Source: Actinomycetes bacterium (lineage in GTDB: Bacteria; Actinomycetota; Acidimicrobiia; Acidimicrobiales; Microtrichaceae). Taken from it: a stretch of DNA of 64,000 bases. The stretch covers positions 1 to 64,000 of the forward strand of contig JAKOVA010000002.1 in NCBI GenBank assembly GCA_029782335.1. The letters run 5' to 3'. The notes under the pieces are model-generated. The model was not told where the DNA came from. It saw only the letters and a list, made by a program, of their open reading frames with translations, and did not search any database. The first letter of the stretch is position 1; every line of letters begins with the position of its first letter. Made by a program: the position numbers and the translations under genes. Below are positions 28,667 to 36,440 of the stretch, piece by piece.

Positions 28667-28707
28667 CGTGTGGTGTCACGCGGGCGTGACACCACACGGG
28701 ACAGAAC
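28658..28707. terminator. Perfect 24-bp inverted repeat with GG loop
   Basis: Positions 28658-28681 and 28684-28707 are exact reverse complements separated by GG. The outer part of the left arm (GTTCTGTCC) is the core of the preceding 18-bp repeat, so the right arm is an inverted copy of it. It could end proA transcription, though a G-rich tract rather than a T-tract follows. A palindromic (REP-like) element is an alternative reading. Confidence 0.7.
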
Positions 28708-28708
28708 C

Positions 28709-28759
28709 CGGGGGGTTAGGGGTTGGGGTTGGGGTTGGGGGGTGGGGGTTGGGGTTGGG
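28709..28759 (+). repeat. Telomere-like G-tract (GGGGTT)n
   Basis: About 50 bases made of seven or more runs of four to seven G separated by TTA, TT or T. This is well above the requirement for an intramolecular G-quadruplex on the coding strand, and it lies just upstream of the moxR promoter. Confidence 0.8.
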
Positions 28760-28764
28760 CTGCA

Positions 28765-28780
28765 TTGACCGGGCGGTCAA
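28765..28780. promoter_or_regulatory. Palindromic operator-like site before moxR
   Basis: TTGACCG-GG-CGGTCAA is a perfect 7-bp inverted repeat. It contains a possible -35 (TTGACC) and ends nine bases before the TAGCCT -10 of moxR. Such spaced palindromes are typical of TetR-family operators; no tetR gene lies nearby. Confidence 0.5.
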
Positions 28781-28789
28781 GTCGCTGGG

Positions 28790-28795
28790 TAGCCT
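28790..28795 (+). promoter_or_regulatory. Putative -10 (TAGCCT) of moxR
   Basis: TAGCCT is followed by six bases and the moxR ATG. TTGACC lies 19 bases upstream as a candidate -35. Together with the palindrome this is the best defined promoter of the window. Confidence 0.6.
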
Positions 28796-28801
28796 GGCGA
28801 G

Positions 28802-29719
28802 ATGCCCGACGGTCCAGCCAACGAGTTCCGATTCGACAGCGTCGACGACGTCCGCGACCGACTTCGAAAGGTCGATTACCTCTCCGACGAGGGGATCGCG
28901 GGGATCGTGTATCTCGCGGACCGACTCGGCAAGCCGATCCTCGTCGAGGGTCCTGCCGGTACCGGCAAGACCCAGCTCGCGAAGTCCGTCGCCGAGATCA
29001 CCAACGCGCGGCTGATCCGGCTGCAGTGCTACGAGGGCCTCGACGAGTCGAAGGCCCTCTACGAGTGGAACTACAAGAAGCAGCTGCTGCGCATCCAGGC
29101 GTCGAAGGCCGACGGTGACTCGACGGGGTGGGACCAGATCGAAGAGGACATCTTCTCCGACGACTTCCTCCTCACCCGCCCGCTGCTCGAGGCGATCCGT
29201 GCGGAAGACCCCGTCGTGCTGCTCATCGACGAGGTCGACCGCGTCGAGGTCGAAACCGAGGCGCTGCTCCTCGAGATCCTCTCGGACTACCAGGTGTCGA
29301 TTCCCGAACTGGGCACGATCACCGCGAGGCAGATCCCGCTCGTGTTCCTGACGTCGAACAACACCCGCGAGTTGTCCGAGGCGTTGAAGCGCCGCTGCCT
29401 GTTCCTCCACATCGACTACCCGGATATGGAGCGCGAGAAGGAGATCGTGCTCACGAAGGTGCCCGACATCTCCGAGTCGCTCGCGGATCAGGTCGCTCGG
29501 ATCGTGCGGTCGATCCGGCAGCTCGAGCTGAAGAAGTCGCCGTCGGTGTCCGAGACCCTCGACTGGGCACGCACGCTCATGCTGTTGGGCGTCGAGAAGG
29601 TCGACGCAGAGGTCGCGACGAGCACCGCCAACATCCTGCTCAAGTACCAGACCGATATCGCCAAGGCGAACAAGGAGCTTTCCAACGAAGCCTCCACGGT
29701 CAATCGGGCGGCGAAGTGA
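28802..29719 (+). CDS. MoxR-family AAA+ ATPase
   Basis: Chaperone-type ATPase that works with VWA proteins in metal-centre insertion or complex assembly. The 305 residues carry Walker A EGPAGTGKT (about 49-57), Walker B VVLLIDEVDRVE (about 139-150) and sensor 1 LTSNNTRELSEALKRRC. The sequence YEGLDESKALYEWNYKKQLL after Walker A is typical of the CoxD-like group. It is followed by a VWA/CoxE-like gene, the usual partner, across a 15-bp repeat. No CO dehydrogenase or other client genes are in the window, so the client is unknown. Confidence 0.93.
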   Translation: MPDGPANEFRFDSVDDVRDRLRKVDYLSDEGIAGIVYLADRLGKPILVEGPAGTGKTQLAKSVAEITNARLIRLQCYEGLDESKALYEWNYKKQLLRIQASKADGDSTGWDQIEEDIFSDDFLLTRPLLEAIRAEDPVVLLIDEVDRVEVETEALLLEILSDYQVSIPELGTITARQIPLVFLTSNNTRELSEALKRRCLFLHIDYPDMEREKEIVLTKVPDISESLADQVARIVRSIRQLELKKSPSVSETLDWARTLMLLGVEKVDAEVATSTANILLKYQTDIAKANKELSNEASTVNRAAK

Positions 29720-29790
29720 CCCATCGCGGAATGGCCCGTCGCGGGGTGACCCGGCGCGGAGTGACCCGGCGCGGAGTGACCCGGCGCGGA
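29716..29790. repeat. Five 15-bp tandem repeats between moxR and the VWA gene
   Basis: Units of GTGACCCGGCGCGGA repeat five times (first two degenerate, last three identical), beginning inside the moxR stop codon and ending just before the VWA gene start. The unit length is a multiple of three and each unit carries a GTGA, so every unit contains a potential stop/restart signal. Confidence 0.85.
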
Positions 29791-29798
29791 GTGGCGTG

Positions 29799-31277
29799 AT
29801 GGGTGAGCAGCTCGCGGTGGCCGGTGCGCCGATGCTGGCGCTGTTGAACGGATTCATCATCGAGCTGCGCCAAGCCGGCCTGCCGGTCAGCCTCACCGAA
29901 CACCTCGACGCGATGGAGGCGGTGAAGCACATTCCCCTCGAGGACCGCGCTGCCTTCAAATACGCGCTCGCCGCGACGCTGGTGAAGAACAACGCCCACT
30001 GGCGCAGTTTCGAGACGGTGTTCGAGGTCTACTTCTCGCTCCGCGGGCGCGAGTACGCCGTTGGCGACGAGCTCGCCGACCTCCCAGAGGATCTGCTCGA
30101 CGAGCTCGAGCAGATGATGAGCGGGCAGGGCGACGGGCAGATGCAGGGTGGTGGCGGCCACGAGGCACTGAGCGCCGAAGAGCTCGCCGAGATGCTCTAT
30201 CAGTCGCTGCTGCGCGGCGATCAGTCGATGATGCGCGCCGTGGCTCGACAGTCGGTGAAGCGATTCGCGGGCATGGAGCCGGGCCGGCCGGTGGGCGGCA
30301 CGTATTACCTCTATCGGACGCTGCGGAACCTCGATCTCGACTCGGTCATGAACCGGCTGATGGACCAGTCGCGTTCGGGCCGTGACGACGAGCCGCTCAC
30401 TCCGCTCGAGGAGCGACTCGAGCGTGATGAGTACGAGTCGCGGGTGGAGCAGCTCAAACAGGAGATCGAAGCGGAGATCCGGCGGCGTCTCGTCGCCGAC
30501 CGGGGCGTCGAGGCAATGGCGAAGACCCTCCGCAAGCCCCTCCCCGAAGACATCGACTTCATGCACGCCAGCCGCGACGAGATGAAGCTGTTGCGCCAGG
30601 CGATCTACCCACTGACCCGCAAGCTCGCGGTTCGGCTCGCTCGCAAACGGCGCCATGGTCGCAAGGGTCCCCTCGACTTTCGCAACACGGTTCGCCACTC
30701 GCTCAGCTACGGCGGTGTGCCCGCCGAGCCGAAGTTCCGTTACCCGCGGCCGGCGAAGCCGGAGATCTTCGTCATCGCGGACATCTCCGGGTCCGTCGCG
30801 GCCTTCGCGCGGTTCACGCTGCACCTCGTCTACGCCATCGCGAACCAATTCTCGCGGGTGCGGGCGTTCGTGTTCATCGACGGCATCGACGAGGTCACCC
30901 GGTTCTTCGAGGGCACCGAGGACATCGTCGAGTCGATTCACCGGGTCAACACGGAGGCGGACGTGGTCTGGGTCGACGGCCACTCCGACTACGGCCACGC
31001 GTTCGAGACCTTCTGGTCGAAGTGGGGCAAGGAGGTCGGGCCGAAGACCACCGTCCTCATCCTCGGCGATGCGCGCAACAACTATCACGCCGCGCAGAGC
31101 TGGGTGATCAAGGAAATCCGCCACCGCGCCCGGCACGTGTACTGGCTGAACCCCGAGCCTCGGTCCTACTGGGACACCGGCGATTCGATCGTGGGCGAGT
31201 ACGGCACCCACTGCGACGGGGTCTACGAGTGCCGCAACCTCCGCCAACTCGAGAAGTTCGTCGACGTCCTGACCTGA
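29799..31277 (+). CDS. CoxE-like VWA-domain protein
   Basis: Cytoplasmic VWA protein that pairs with MoxR ATPases. The 492 residues have a helical N-terminal half (with a Gly/Gln-rich stretch near 108-125) and a C-terminal VWA domain whose MIDAS motif is D-I-S-G-S near 328-332; the threonine/aspartate loops WVDGHSDYGHA and LILGDARNN follow. It has no signal peptide or membrane helix. The start is ATG 29799, with GTG 29796 as the alternative. It is separated from moxR by the 15-bp repeat array and surely co-transcribed. Confidence 0.9.
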   Translation: MGEQLAVAGAPMLALLNGFIIELRQAGLPVSLTEHLDAMEAVKHIPLEDRAAFKYALAATLVKNNAHWRSFETVFEVYFSLRGREYAVGDELADLPEDLLDELEQMMSGQGDGQMQGGGGHEALSAEELAEMLYQSLLRGDQSMMRAVARQSVKRFAGMEPGRPVGGTYYLYRTLRNLDLDSVMNRLMDQSRSGRDDEPLTPLEERLERDEYESRVEQLKQEIEAEIRRRLVADRGVEAMAKTLRKPLPEDIDFMHASRDEMKLLRQAIYPLTRKLAVRLARKRRHGRKGPLDFRNTVRHSLSYGGVPAEPKFRYPRPAKPEIFVIADISGSVAAFARFTLHLVYAIANQFSRVRAFVFIDGIDEVTRFFEGTEDIVESIHRVNTEADVVWVDGHSDYGHAFETFWSKWGKEVGPKTTVLILGDARNNYHAAQSWVIKEIRHRARHVYWLNPEPRSYWDTGDSIVGEYGTHCDGVYECRNLRQLEKFVDVLT

Positions 31278-31329
31278 GCGCCGCCCGGCCTCCGAGCATT
31301 GCCCGTGGCGCTGAGCGGATGGCCGTGGT

Positions 31330-31359
31330 GCGGAGGATCGCGGCGCGGAGGATCGCGGC
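31330..31359. repeat. Two 15-bp tandem repeats after the VWA gene
   Basis: GCGGAGGATCGCGGC occurs twice in direct succession in the 84-base gap between the converging VWA and DUF2505 genes. The unit length equals that of the array before the VWA gene and both contain GCGGAG or a close variant. Confidence 0.7.
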
Positions 31360-31361
31360 GA

Positions 31362-31847
31362 TCAACCAATCAGGCGATCGATGACCGTGGCCTCGCCTTC
31401 GAGGTGCTCGCGCATGCCCGCAATGATCGCCTTTTCGACCTGGCCGGCCACCAGCAGGGCGCGAACCCGGAGGTCGCCCGAGATGATGCGCTCGCAGCCG
31501 TCGCCGAGATCGTGGAAGCGGCTGGTGGCACTCGCCTTGAGTCGATCGGCGTAGTGGTCGGGCCGGATCGTCGTGGTCGACGTGTTCGTCGTCAGGTCGT
31601 AGATCGTGTCGTCGATCCAGGTGAGCTTGTCGGGACTGACCACGGCGAGTGCGGCGGCCGGGAGGTCGGCGACGAAGCGATACCGCACCTGCATACGGAC
31701 CCGATCAGCGGAGGCGTCGCGATCGATGACCTCGGGAGATCCGAGCTTTCCGACGCCGTCGAGATGCGGGTACAACGCCGGGTCGCCGTACAGATCGATC
31801 ACGTCCGCGGCCGACGTTGCGAAACGCTGTCGTACTTCGAAGTTCAT
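31362..31847 (-). CDS. DUF2505 domain protein (SRPBCC-like)
   Basis: The 161 residues match the actinobacterial DUF2505 family: MNFEVRQRF at the N-terminus, a SRPBCC/START-type pattern of strands, and a C-terminal helix (VEKAIIAGMREHLEGEATVIDRL). Such proteins have a hydrophobic cavity for a small lipid or polyketide, but the ligand is unknown. ATG 31847 overlaps the stop of the GNAT gene (ATGA). It is the last gene of a three-gene operon headed by a PaaX-like regulator. Confidence 0.8.
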   Translation of the reverse strand: MNFEVRQRFATSAADVIDLYGDPALYPHLDGVGKLGSPEVIDRDASADRVRMQVRYRFVADLPAAALAVVSPDKLTWIDDTIYDLTTNTSTTTIRPDHYADRLKASATSRFHDLGDGCERIISGDLRVRALLVAGQVEKAIIAGMREHLEGEATVIDRLIG

Positions 31848-32356
31848 GCGGGGAGGGGAGTGGTGAGGTCGTAACGGAATCCGGCGAGCTGAACGCCGGG
31901 TGCGGGGCTCCAGTCGACGAGCGGATCGCGCTCGAAGCCGAGGCGGAGATAGAGGCGCTTCGCGTCCTCCATCGGGGCTGATGAGTGCAGGATCATCCAG
32001 CGTCGGCCCTCCTCACGAGCGCGAAGCAGGCAGGCCTTCGTGAGCGCTGCTGCGACACCACGTCGACGGGCGTCGGGACGTACGGCCATCATCCGGATCG
32101 AGGCGGCGTCATCGACGCTGTGCTCACAGAAGGGGTTGGTTCGGTCTGGGACGTAGGTCGCTCCTCCGAGCAGTGCGCCGTCGGTGTCGATCGCGACGAA
32201 CACCGGGCAGCAGGCGGCACGGCCCTCGACGTCACGCAGAGCATCGACGTACCCCTCGGGGGCGCCGCCTTCGCCGAGGGCCTGGTAGGCGTCCGCAATC
32301 AGATCTCCCAGGGGTGCGTAGTCGTCGGGGGTCGCGAGTCGCACCGTCACGCTCAT
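31844..32356 (-). CDS. GNAT-family N-acetyltransferase
   Basis: The 170 residues contain the acetyl-CoA-binding motif A region IRMMAVRPDARRRGVAAAL (R-R-R-G-V-A) near 95-113 and motif B LYLRLGFER near 138-146. The substrate cannot be told. ATG 32356 overlaps the paaX-like stop (ATGA). The same frame stays open far upstream as Arg/Pro-rich translation inside the neighbouring gene, and that extension is rejected. Confidence 0.88.
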   Translation of the reverse strand: MSVTVRLATPDDYAPLGDLIADAYQALGEGGAPEGYVDALRDVEGRAACCPVFVAIDTDGALLGGATYVPDRTNPFCEHSVDDAASIRMMAVRPDARRRGVAAALTKACLLRAREEGRRWMILHSSAPMEDAKRLYLRLGFERDPLVDWSPAPGVQLAGFRYDLTTPLPA

Positions 32357-33264
32357 GGCAGCGCCGCAATCGATTCGTCGAAGACCTCGAAGAGGGCGGG
32401 GCCGGACTTGTCCTCGCGAGTGAGCACACCGAGACGACGGCAACGAGCGAGCACCTCCCGCGCCTCGCGGCCGGGCCAGGGGCGGGGGAGGAGTTCCGGT
32501 GGAAGGAGTGGGTCGCGCTCGAAGCAGTCGTTGAACCGGATGGCGATATGAAGCGCACCGGGGAGGAAGTCCGCCTCGCGGAGCCGCTCGCCGCTGCGTC
32601 GCATGCGCTCGAGCTCTGCGGGGACGCCCTCGTAGGTGGCGGTGAACTGCTGGTAGTGCTCTGCGATGGTGTCGAGCGGCCACAGGCGTGCGGCGATGTG
32701 GCGAGGGTCGTGGTCGCCGCCGATCTCGAGGTCGTCGGTGGTTGCGAGGGTGACGTGATCGGCGATGCCGAGGCGCTCCGCGGTCTCTCGAACCTCCGAC
32801 TCCCAGCGGTGCGGAGAGACGTACAGACCGTTCTGGATGGCAGCGGCACCGAGTTCGAACAGTCGATCGCGGAACGCATCTCGGTCGGAGCGGCGCGACT
32901 CGGGGATCGCGAAGGCGACGAGACGCCACTTCCGATCCCAACCTCGACCGGCAGCGTCTTGTGCGTACGCGAGGGTGTGGCGTCGGTGGAGTGACGCGAG
33001 CGTGGCGCGTCCCGCTGCGGTGGCGCGGTAGACGGCTTCGCGCCCCTCGCCGTCGCGGGTGAACCAACCGAGCCCGACGAGCCGACGAAGTTGCGAACGC
33101 AGCTGATCGGCGCTGACGCCGCAGGCGTCAATGACGTCGAGCAACTCGGCGGCGACGATCGTGCCGTCGCGGTGCGCCATGCCCAACACGAGCAGGCGGG
33201 TCGGGATCGACACCGCCTCTCCGACCACCGGGTCGGTCGATTCTCCAACGATCGGATCGCCCAC
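32353..33264 (-). CDS. PaaX-family transcriptional regulator
   Basis: The 303 residues contain a winged-helix N-terminal domain (about 20-95), the PaaX central domain (FAIPESRRSDRDAFRDRLFELGAAAIQNGLYVSPH split around 120-155) and the PaaX C-terminal domain with LPGALHIAIRFNDCFERDPLLPPELLP near 235-262. PaaX relatives respond to CoA thioesters, classically phenylacetyl-CoA. No paa genes are present here. GTG 33264 has a TAGAGT hexamer exactly six bases upstream. It heads an operon with a GNAT enzyme and DUF2505 protein, which are likely its co-regulated partners. Confidence 0.85.
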   Translation of the reverse strand: MGDPIVGESTDPVVGEAVSIPTRLLVLGMAHRDGTIVAAELLDVIDACGVSADQLRSQLRRLVGLGWFTRDGEGREAVYRATAAGRATLASLHRRHTLAYAQDAAGRGWDRKWRLVAFAIPESRRSDRDAFRDRLFELGAAAIQNGLYVSPHRWESEVRETAERLGIADHVTLATTDDLEIGGDHDPRHIAARLWPLDTIAEHYQQFTATYEGVPAELERMRRSGERLREADFLPGALHIAIRFNDCFERDPLLPPELLPRPWPGREAREVLARCRRLGVLTREDKSGPALFEVFDESIAALP

Positions 33265-33270
33265 GACCGC

Positions 33271-33276
33271 ACTCTA
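33271..33276 (-). promoter_or_regulatory. Putative -10 (TAGAGT) of the paaX-like operon
   Basis: On the minus strand TAGAGT is followed by six bases and GTG 33264. It lies in the 42-base gap after the M15 peptidase gene, so the operon is independent. Confidence 0.55.
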
Positions 33277-33306
33277 GGTCGATCGCGGCGGATGTGACAG
33301 CGAGGG

Positions 33307-34077
33307 TCAGTGGCCGGTGGCGGAGAAGTGCATGAAGTCCTTCAGCGTCCGGAAGTTGCCACCCCAGGACAGTCCGGCGTTGCGCATCGCGGTGACCACG
33401 ACATCGCCGGCCACGATCGTGCCCGGGTTCGCCGCCGAGCGCGTCCCGTTGAGAGGGATCACCAGCGACCCCGACACGTACGGGTTCTGCACCGGGTTGA
33501 TGTCGATCGCGAGCCCCGAGGCGTGTGCGCTCCACGACGTGGCGCGGGTCGTGCGCCGGCACATGAACCCCTGCGTGGCGTTCACCGTGTCGGGCGTGTT
33601 CGGTTGGGGGATGTAGTTGCCCGAAGCGTCGAACATCTCGGGAGTGAGGTACTTCTCCGAGGTCTCCATGCGTTCGATCGGGAACTTCTCGTTCCAGAGC
33701 GTGTTGAACGCCCGCACGACGCCGGGGGCAATTCGCCGATGGACGACCAACTCACCGACGTGTGCCGCGTTGTCGAAACCCCAATACGACAGGCGCAACA
33801 GTCGGAGCTCCGTCGGCGGGACCGGACAGCCCGGGTGCCACGACAACCCCAGCCGCCCCGCGTCGACGGGATGGATCTCCCCGACGAACGACGCGCGCCG
33901 CCGAACCTCCGTCTCGAATCGGTTGAGCGCCTCGACCTGTCGGGACAGTTCCGGTTCGACGAGGGGAGCGAGGCCTCGTTCGGTTCGCCAGCGGTTCAGG
34001 GTTTCGCCGTCACACCCGACGACCGTCAACGCGATCGCGGCGAGCGCGATGACGGCGACGAGGACTCGTCGCGTCAT
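33307..34077 (-). CDS. M15-family peptidase-like lipoprotein
   Basis: Probable D-Ala-D-Ala-type carboxypeptidase or related cell-wall peptidase outside the membrane. The 256 residues start with a signal peptide ending in the lipobox LTVVGC (Cys22). The zinc motif S-x-H-x-x-G-x-A-x-D is in SAHASGLAIDINP near residue 185, and the second histidine site is FMHFSATGH at the very C-terminus. ATG 34077 overlaps the DAHP synthase stop (ATGA). A longer frame into that neighbour is rejected. Confidence 0.87.
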   Translation of the reverse strand: MTRRVLVAVIALAAIALTVVGCDGETLNRWRTERGLAPLVEPELSRQVEALNRFETEVRRRASFVGEIHPVDAGRLGLSWHPGCPVPPTELRLLRLSYWGFDNAAHVGELVVHRRIAPGVVRAFNTLWNEKFPIERMETSEKYLTPEMFDASGNYIPQPNTPDTVNATQGFMCRRTTRATSWSAHASGLAIDINPVQNPYVSGSLVIPLNGTRSAANPGTIVAGDVVVTAMRNAGLSWGGNFRTLKDFMHFSATGH

Positions 34078-35417
34078 GCCCGGGCGTGGAGCAACTCGGC
34101 GACCCGGAAGGCCAAGTCGAGGGACTGGCGGCCGTTGAGGCGGGGGTCGCACATGGTCTCGTAGCGCAGCGTGAGGTGGTCGTCGAGGATCGCCTCTCCG
34201 CCGCCGAGGCACTCGGTCACGTCGTCAGAGGTCAACTCCACGTGGACCCCGCCGGGCCACGTGCCTGCCTCACGATGTGCGGAGAAGAACCCGGCGATCT
34301 CGTCGAGGATGTCGTCGAAGTCGCGGGTCTTGCGGCCGGATTGGGACGTGAAGGTGTTGCCGTGCATCGGGTCGCACGCCCACACCACGGGGTGGCCGGC
34401 GTCGCGCACCGCGTTGAGCAGTGGCGGCAGTGCGGAGCGGACCACGTCCTTGCCCATCCGCGTGATGAGCGTGAGGCGTCCCGGAACCCGCTCGGGGTTG
34501 AGCGCCTCGCACAACCCCAACACGTCGTCGGGAGTGGCGTTGGGGCCGATCTTGCAGCCAACCGGGTTGTGGATGCCGCGGAAGAACTCGACGTGCGCAC
34601 CGTCGAGCTCGCGGGTCCGTTCACCGAGCCACACCATGTGCGCCGAGCAGTCGTACCAGTCGCCGGTGAGCGAGTCCTGGCGAGTGAGGGCCTCCTCGTA
34701 GCCCAAGATGAGCGCCTCGTGGGAGGTGAAGACGTCGGTTTCGTGCAGTGACGGCACGGTGTCGGTGTCGAGGCCACAGGCGGCCATGAACCGCAGCGCC
34801 CGGTCGATGGAGCGGGCGAGTTGCTCGTAACGCGCACCCTCGGGCGACTCGGAGACGAACTCCTGATTCCAGGCGTGGACGCGACGGAGGTCAGCGAATC
34901 CGCCGCGGGTGAACGCCCGCAGCAGGTTCAGCGTCGCTGCGGACTGGTGATACGCCTGGACGAGGCGGTGCGGATCGGCCGTTCGAGCCTCGGCGTTGAA
35001 CGCGATGTCGTTGACGATGTGGCCGCGGAACGACGGCAGCGACGTTCCGTCGATCGTTTCGTTGGGGGAGCTCCGCGGCTTGGCGAACTGTCCGGCGATC
35101 CGCCCGACCTTCACGACGGGGACACCGGCGGAGTAGGTGAGAATCACCGCCATCTGGAGGATGAGCCGCAGCCGCTCACGGATGGAGTTCGCGTTGAACG
35201 AGTCGAACGACTCCGCGCAGTCGCCCGCTTGGAGCAGGAAGGCGCGCCCTTGTGCGACGGTGCCGAGCGCTGCTTGCAGCGAGCGGGCCTCGCCGGCGAA
35301 GACCAACGGCGGATAGCCGCTGAGGGTCTTGAGGACGGCTTCGAGTTCGCCGGTGTCGGGCCAGTCAGGTTGTTGGTTCGCGTGCAGTTCTCGCCACGAC
35401 GCGGGGGTCCAGGTCAC
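34074..35417 (-). CDS. Class II 3-deoxy-7-phosphoheptulonate synthase
   Basis: First step of the shikimate pathway (PEP plus erythrose 4-phosphate). The 447 residues are of the plant/actinobacterial class II type: WTPASWR at the N-terminus, LLQAGDCAES near residue 60, KVGRIAGQFAKPRSSP and WACDPMHGNT for metal and substrate binding. GTG 35417 puts the family N-terminus (TWTPASWRE) at the start; TTG 35453 would add 12 residues and is less likely. It is followed by the M15 lipoprotein with an ATGA overlap and preceded by the sigma factor after 53 bases. Confidence 0.95.
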   Translation of the reverse strand: MTWTPASWRELHANQQPDWPDTGELEAVLKTLSGYPPLVFAGEARSLQAALGTVAQGRAFLLQAGDCAESFDSFNANSIRERLRLILQMAVILTYSAGVPVVKVGRIAGQFAKPRSSPNETIDGTSLPSFRGHIVNDIAFNAEARTADPHRLVQAYHQSAATLNLLRAFTRGGFADLRRVHAWNQEFVSESPEGARYEQLARSIDRALRFMAACGLDTDTVPSLHETDVFTSHEALILGYEEALTRQDSLTGDWYDCSAHMVWLGERTRELDGAHVEFFRGIHNPVGCKIGPNATPDDVLGLCEALNPERVPGRLTLITRMGKDVVRSALPPLLNAVRDAGHPVVWACDPMHGNTFTSQSGRKTRDFDDILDEIAGFFSAHREAGTWPGGVHVELTSDDVTECLGGGEAILDDHLTLRYETMCDPRLNGRQSLDLAFRVAELLHARA

Positions 35418-35470
35418 CCCGACAGTCTCGCAGCCGAACGCGGGGAACCCCAACCGCGATTCGGGGGGAC

Positions 35471-36301
35471 TCAGGCGGCGTCGGTCGTGGCGAGCGCGCG
35501 TTCCCGGACGGTTCCGACCGCACGCTTCACGAGGCGTCGTGCCGCCTCGGCGGTGACGCCGAGTTCGTCGCCGACCTCGCGGTAGCTGCGTCGCTGGCCG
35601 TCGCCGAGGCCGAATCGCCGTTCGATCGCGAGCCGTGCACGCTGATCGAGGACGTCGAGCATGTCGCTCAACAACTGATCGTCGACGCGGCCCATCGCTT
35701 CGTCCTCGGGGCCCGGGGTCGAGTCGGCGAGCAGATCGACGAGTTCGTTGGAGTCGTCGTCGCCAACCTGACGGTCGAGCGACGTCGGCGTGGAGAGTCG
35801 ATGGAGGATCAGGTGCTCGTCGTCGAGTTCGTCGCCGTCTCCCGAGACGTTCCGCAGCGCGGCGCGCAGCGACGCCGAGCGATCGCCGGGGAGGCGGATC
35901 AGCGAAGCCTTCTGGTCGAGCGCACGGCCGATGGCCTGGCGGATCCAGAACGTCGCATAGGTGGAGAACTTGAAACCCTTCCGCCAGTCGAACTTGTCGA
36001 CGGCGTGCTCGAGGCCGAGGTTGCCTTCCTGGACCAGGTCCATCAGCTCCATCCCCTGTGGCAGCGGGTAGCGCCGTGCGACCGAGACGACGAGCCGCAG
36101 GTTGGAGCGGATGAAGCGGTCCTTGGCAGCGGCGCCGGCGGCGATCGCACGATCGAGGTCACGGCCGCGTGCGCCCGACGCCTTGGCCGAACGGGCGGCG
36201 ACGCCCGCCTCGATGATCTGGGACAGCTCGATCTCCTCGGCCGCGTCGAGCAGCGGCACCATGCCGATCTCGTTGAGATAGAGGCCAACTGAGTCAGTCA
36301 T
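35471..36301 (-). CDS. RNA polymerase sigma-70 family factor (group 2 type)
   Basis: The 276 residues contain region 1.2 (SVGLYLNEIGMVPLL), a full region 2 with DLVQEGNLGLEHAVDKFDW and FSTYATFWIRQAI, region 3, and region 4 with ERRFGLGDGQRRSYREVGDELGVT. Region 1.1 is absent, so it is a group 2 (non-essential, RpoD/HrdB-like) factor rather than the housekeeping one. ATG 36301 gives the region 1.2 start and removes a non-conserved extension. No anti-sigma gene is adjacent. It is divergent from nadD across an AT-richer 139-base gap. Confidence 0.92.
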   Translation of the reverse strand: MTDSVGLYLNEIGMVPLLDAAEEIELSQIIEAGVAARSAKASGARGRDLDRAIAAGAAAKDRFIRSNLRLVVSVARRYPLPQGMELMDLVQEGNLGLEHAVDKFDWRKGFKFSTYATFWIRQAIGRALDQKASLIRLPGDRSASLRAALRNVSGDGDELDDEHLILHRLSTPTSLDRQVGDDDSNELVDLLADSTPGPEDEAMGRVDDQLLSDMLDVLDQRARLAIERRFGLGDGQRRSYREVGDELGVTAEAARRLVKRAVGTVRERALATTDAA

Positions 36302-36428
36302 CGTGATCACCGTTCCACGGCGTTGTGGGCCGAGGCCTTGATCGGCCGCCGGGTGGTGTCGCCCGGCGGTGGGGTGGAGGTTGCCGTGGATACCTATCGG
36401 CATATCCAGAAATTTGTTGAGTGCCGCG

Positions 36429-36434
36429 TACCCT
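36429..36434 (+). promoter_or_regulatory. Putative -10 (TACCCT) of nadD
   Basis: TACCCT is followed by six bases and ATG 36441, which supports that start over the in-frame ATG at 36369. No Shine-Dalgarno. Confidence 0.5.
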
Positions 36435-36440
36435 CTGCCG

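Noticed and set aside
32357-33067. N-terminal extension of the GNAT gene by 237 codons
   Set aside because: Antiphase translation of the PaaX-like gene, Arg/Pro-rich; the ATGA overlap marks the true start.
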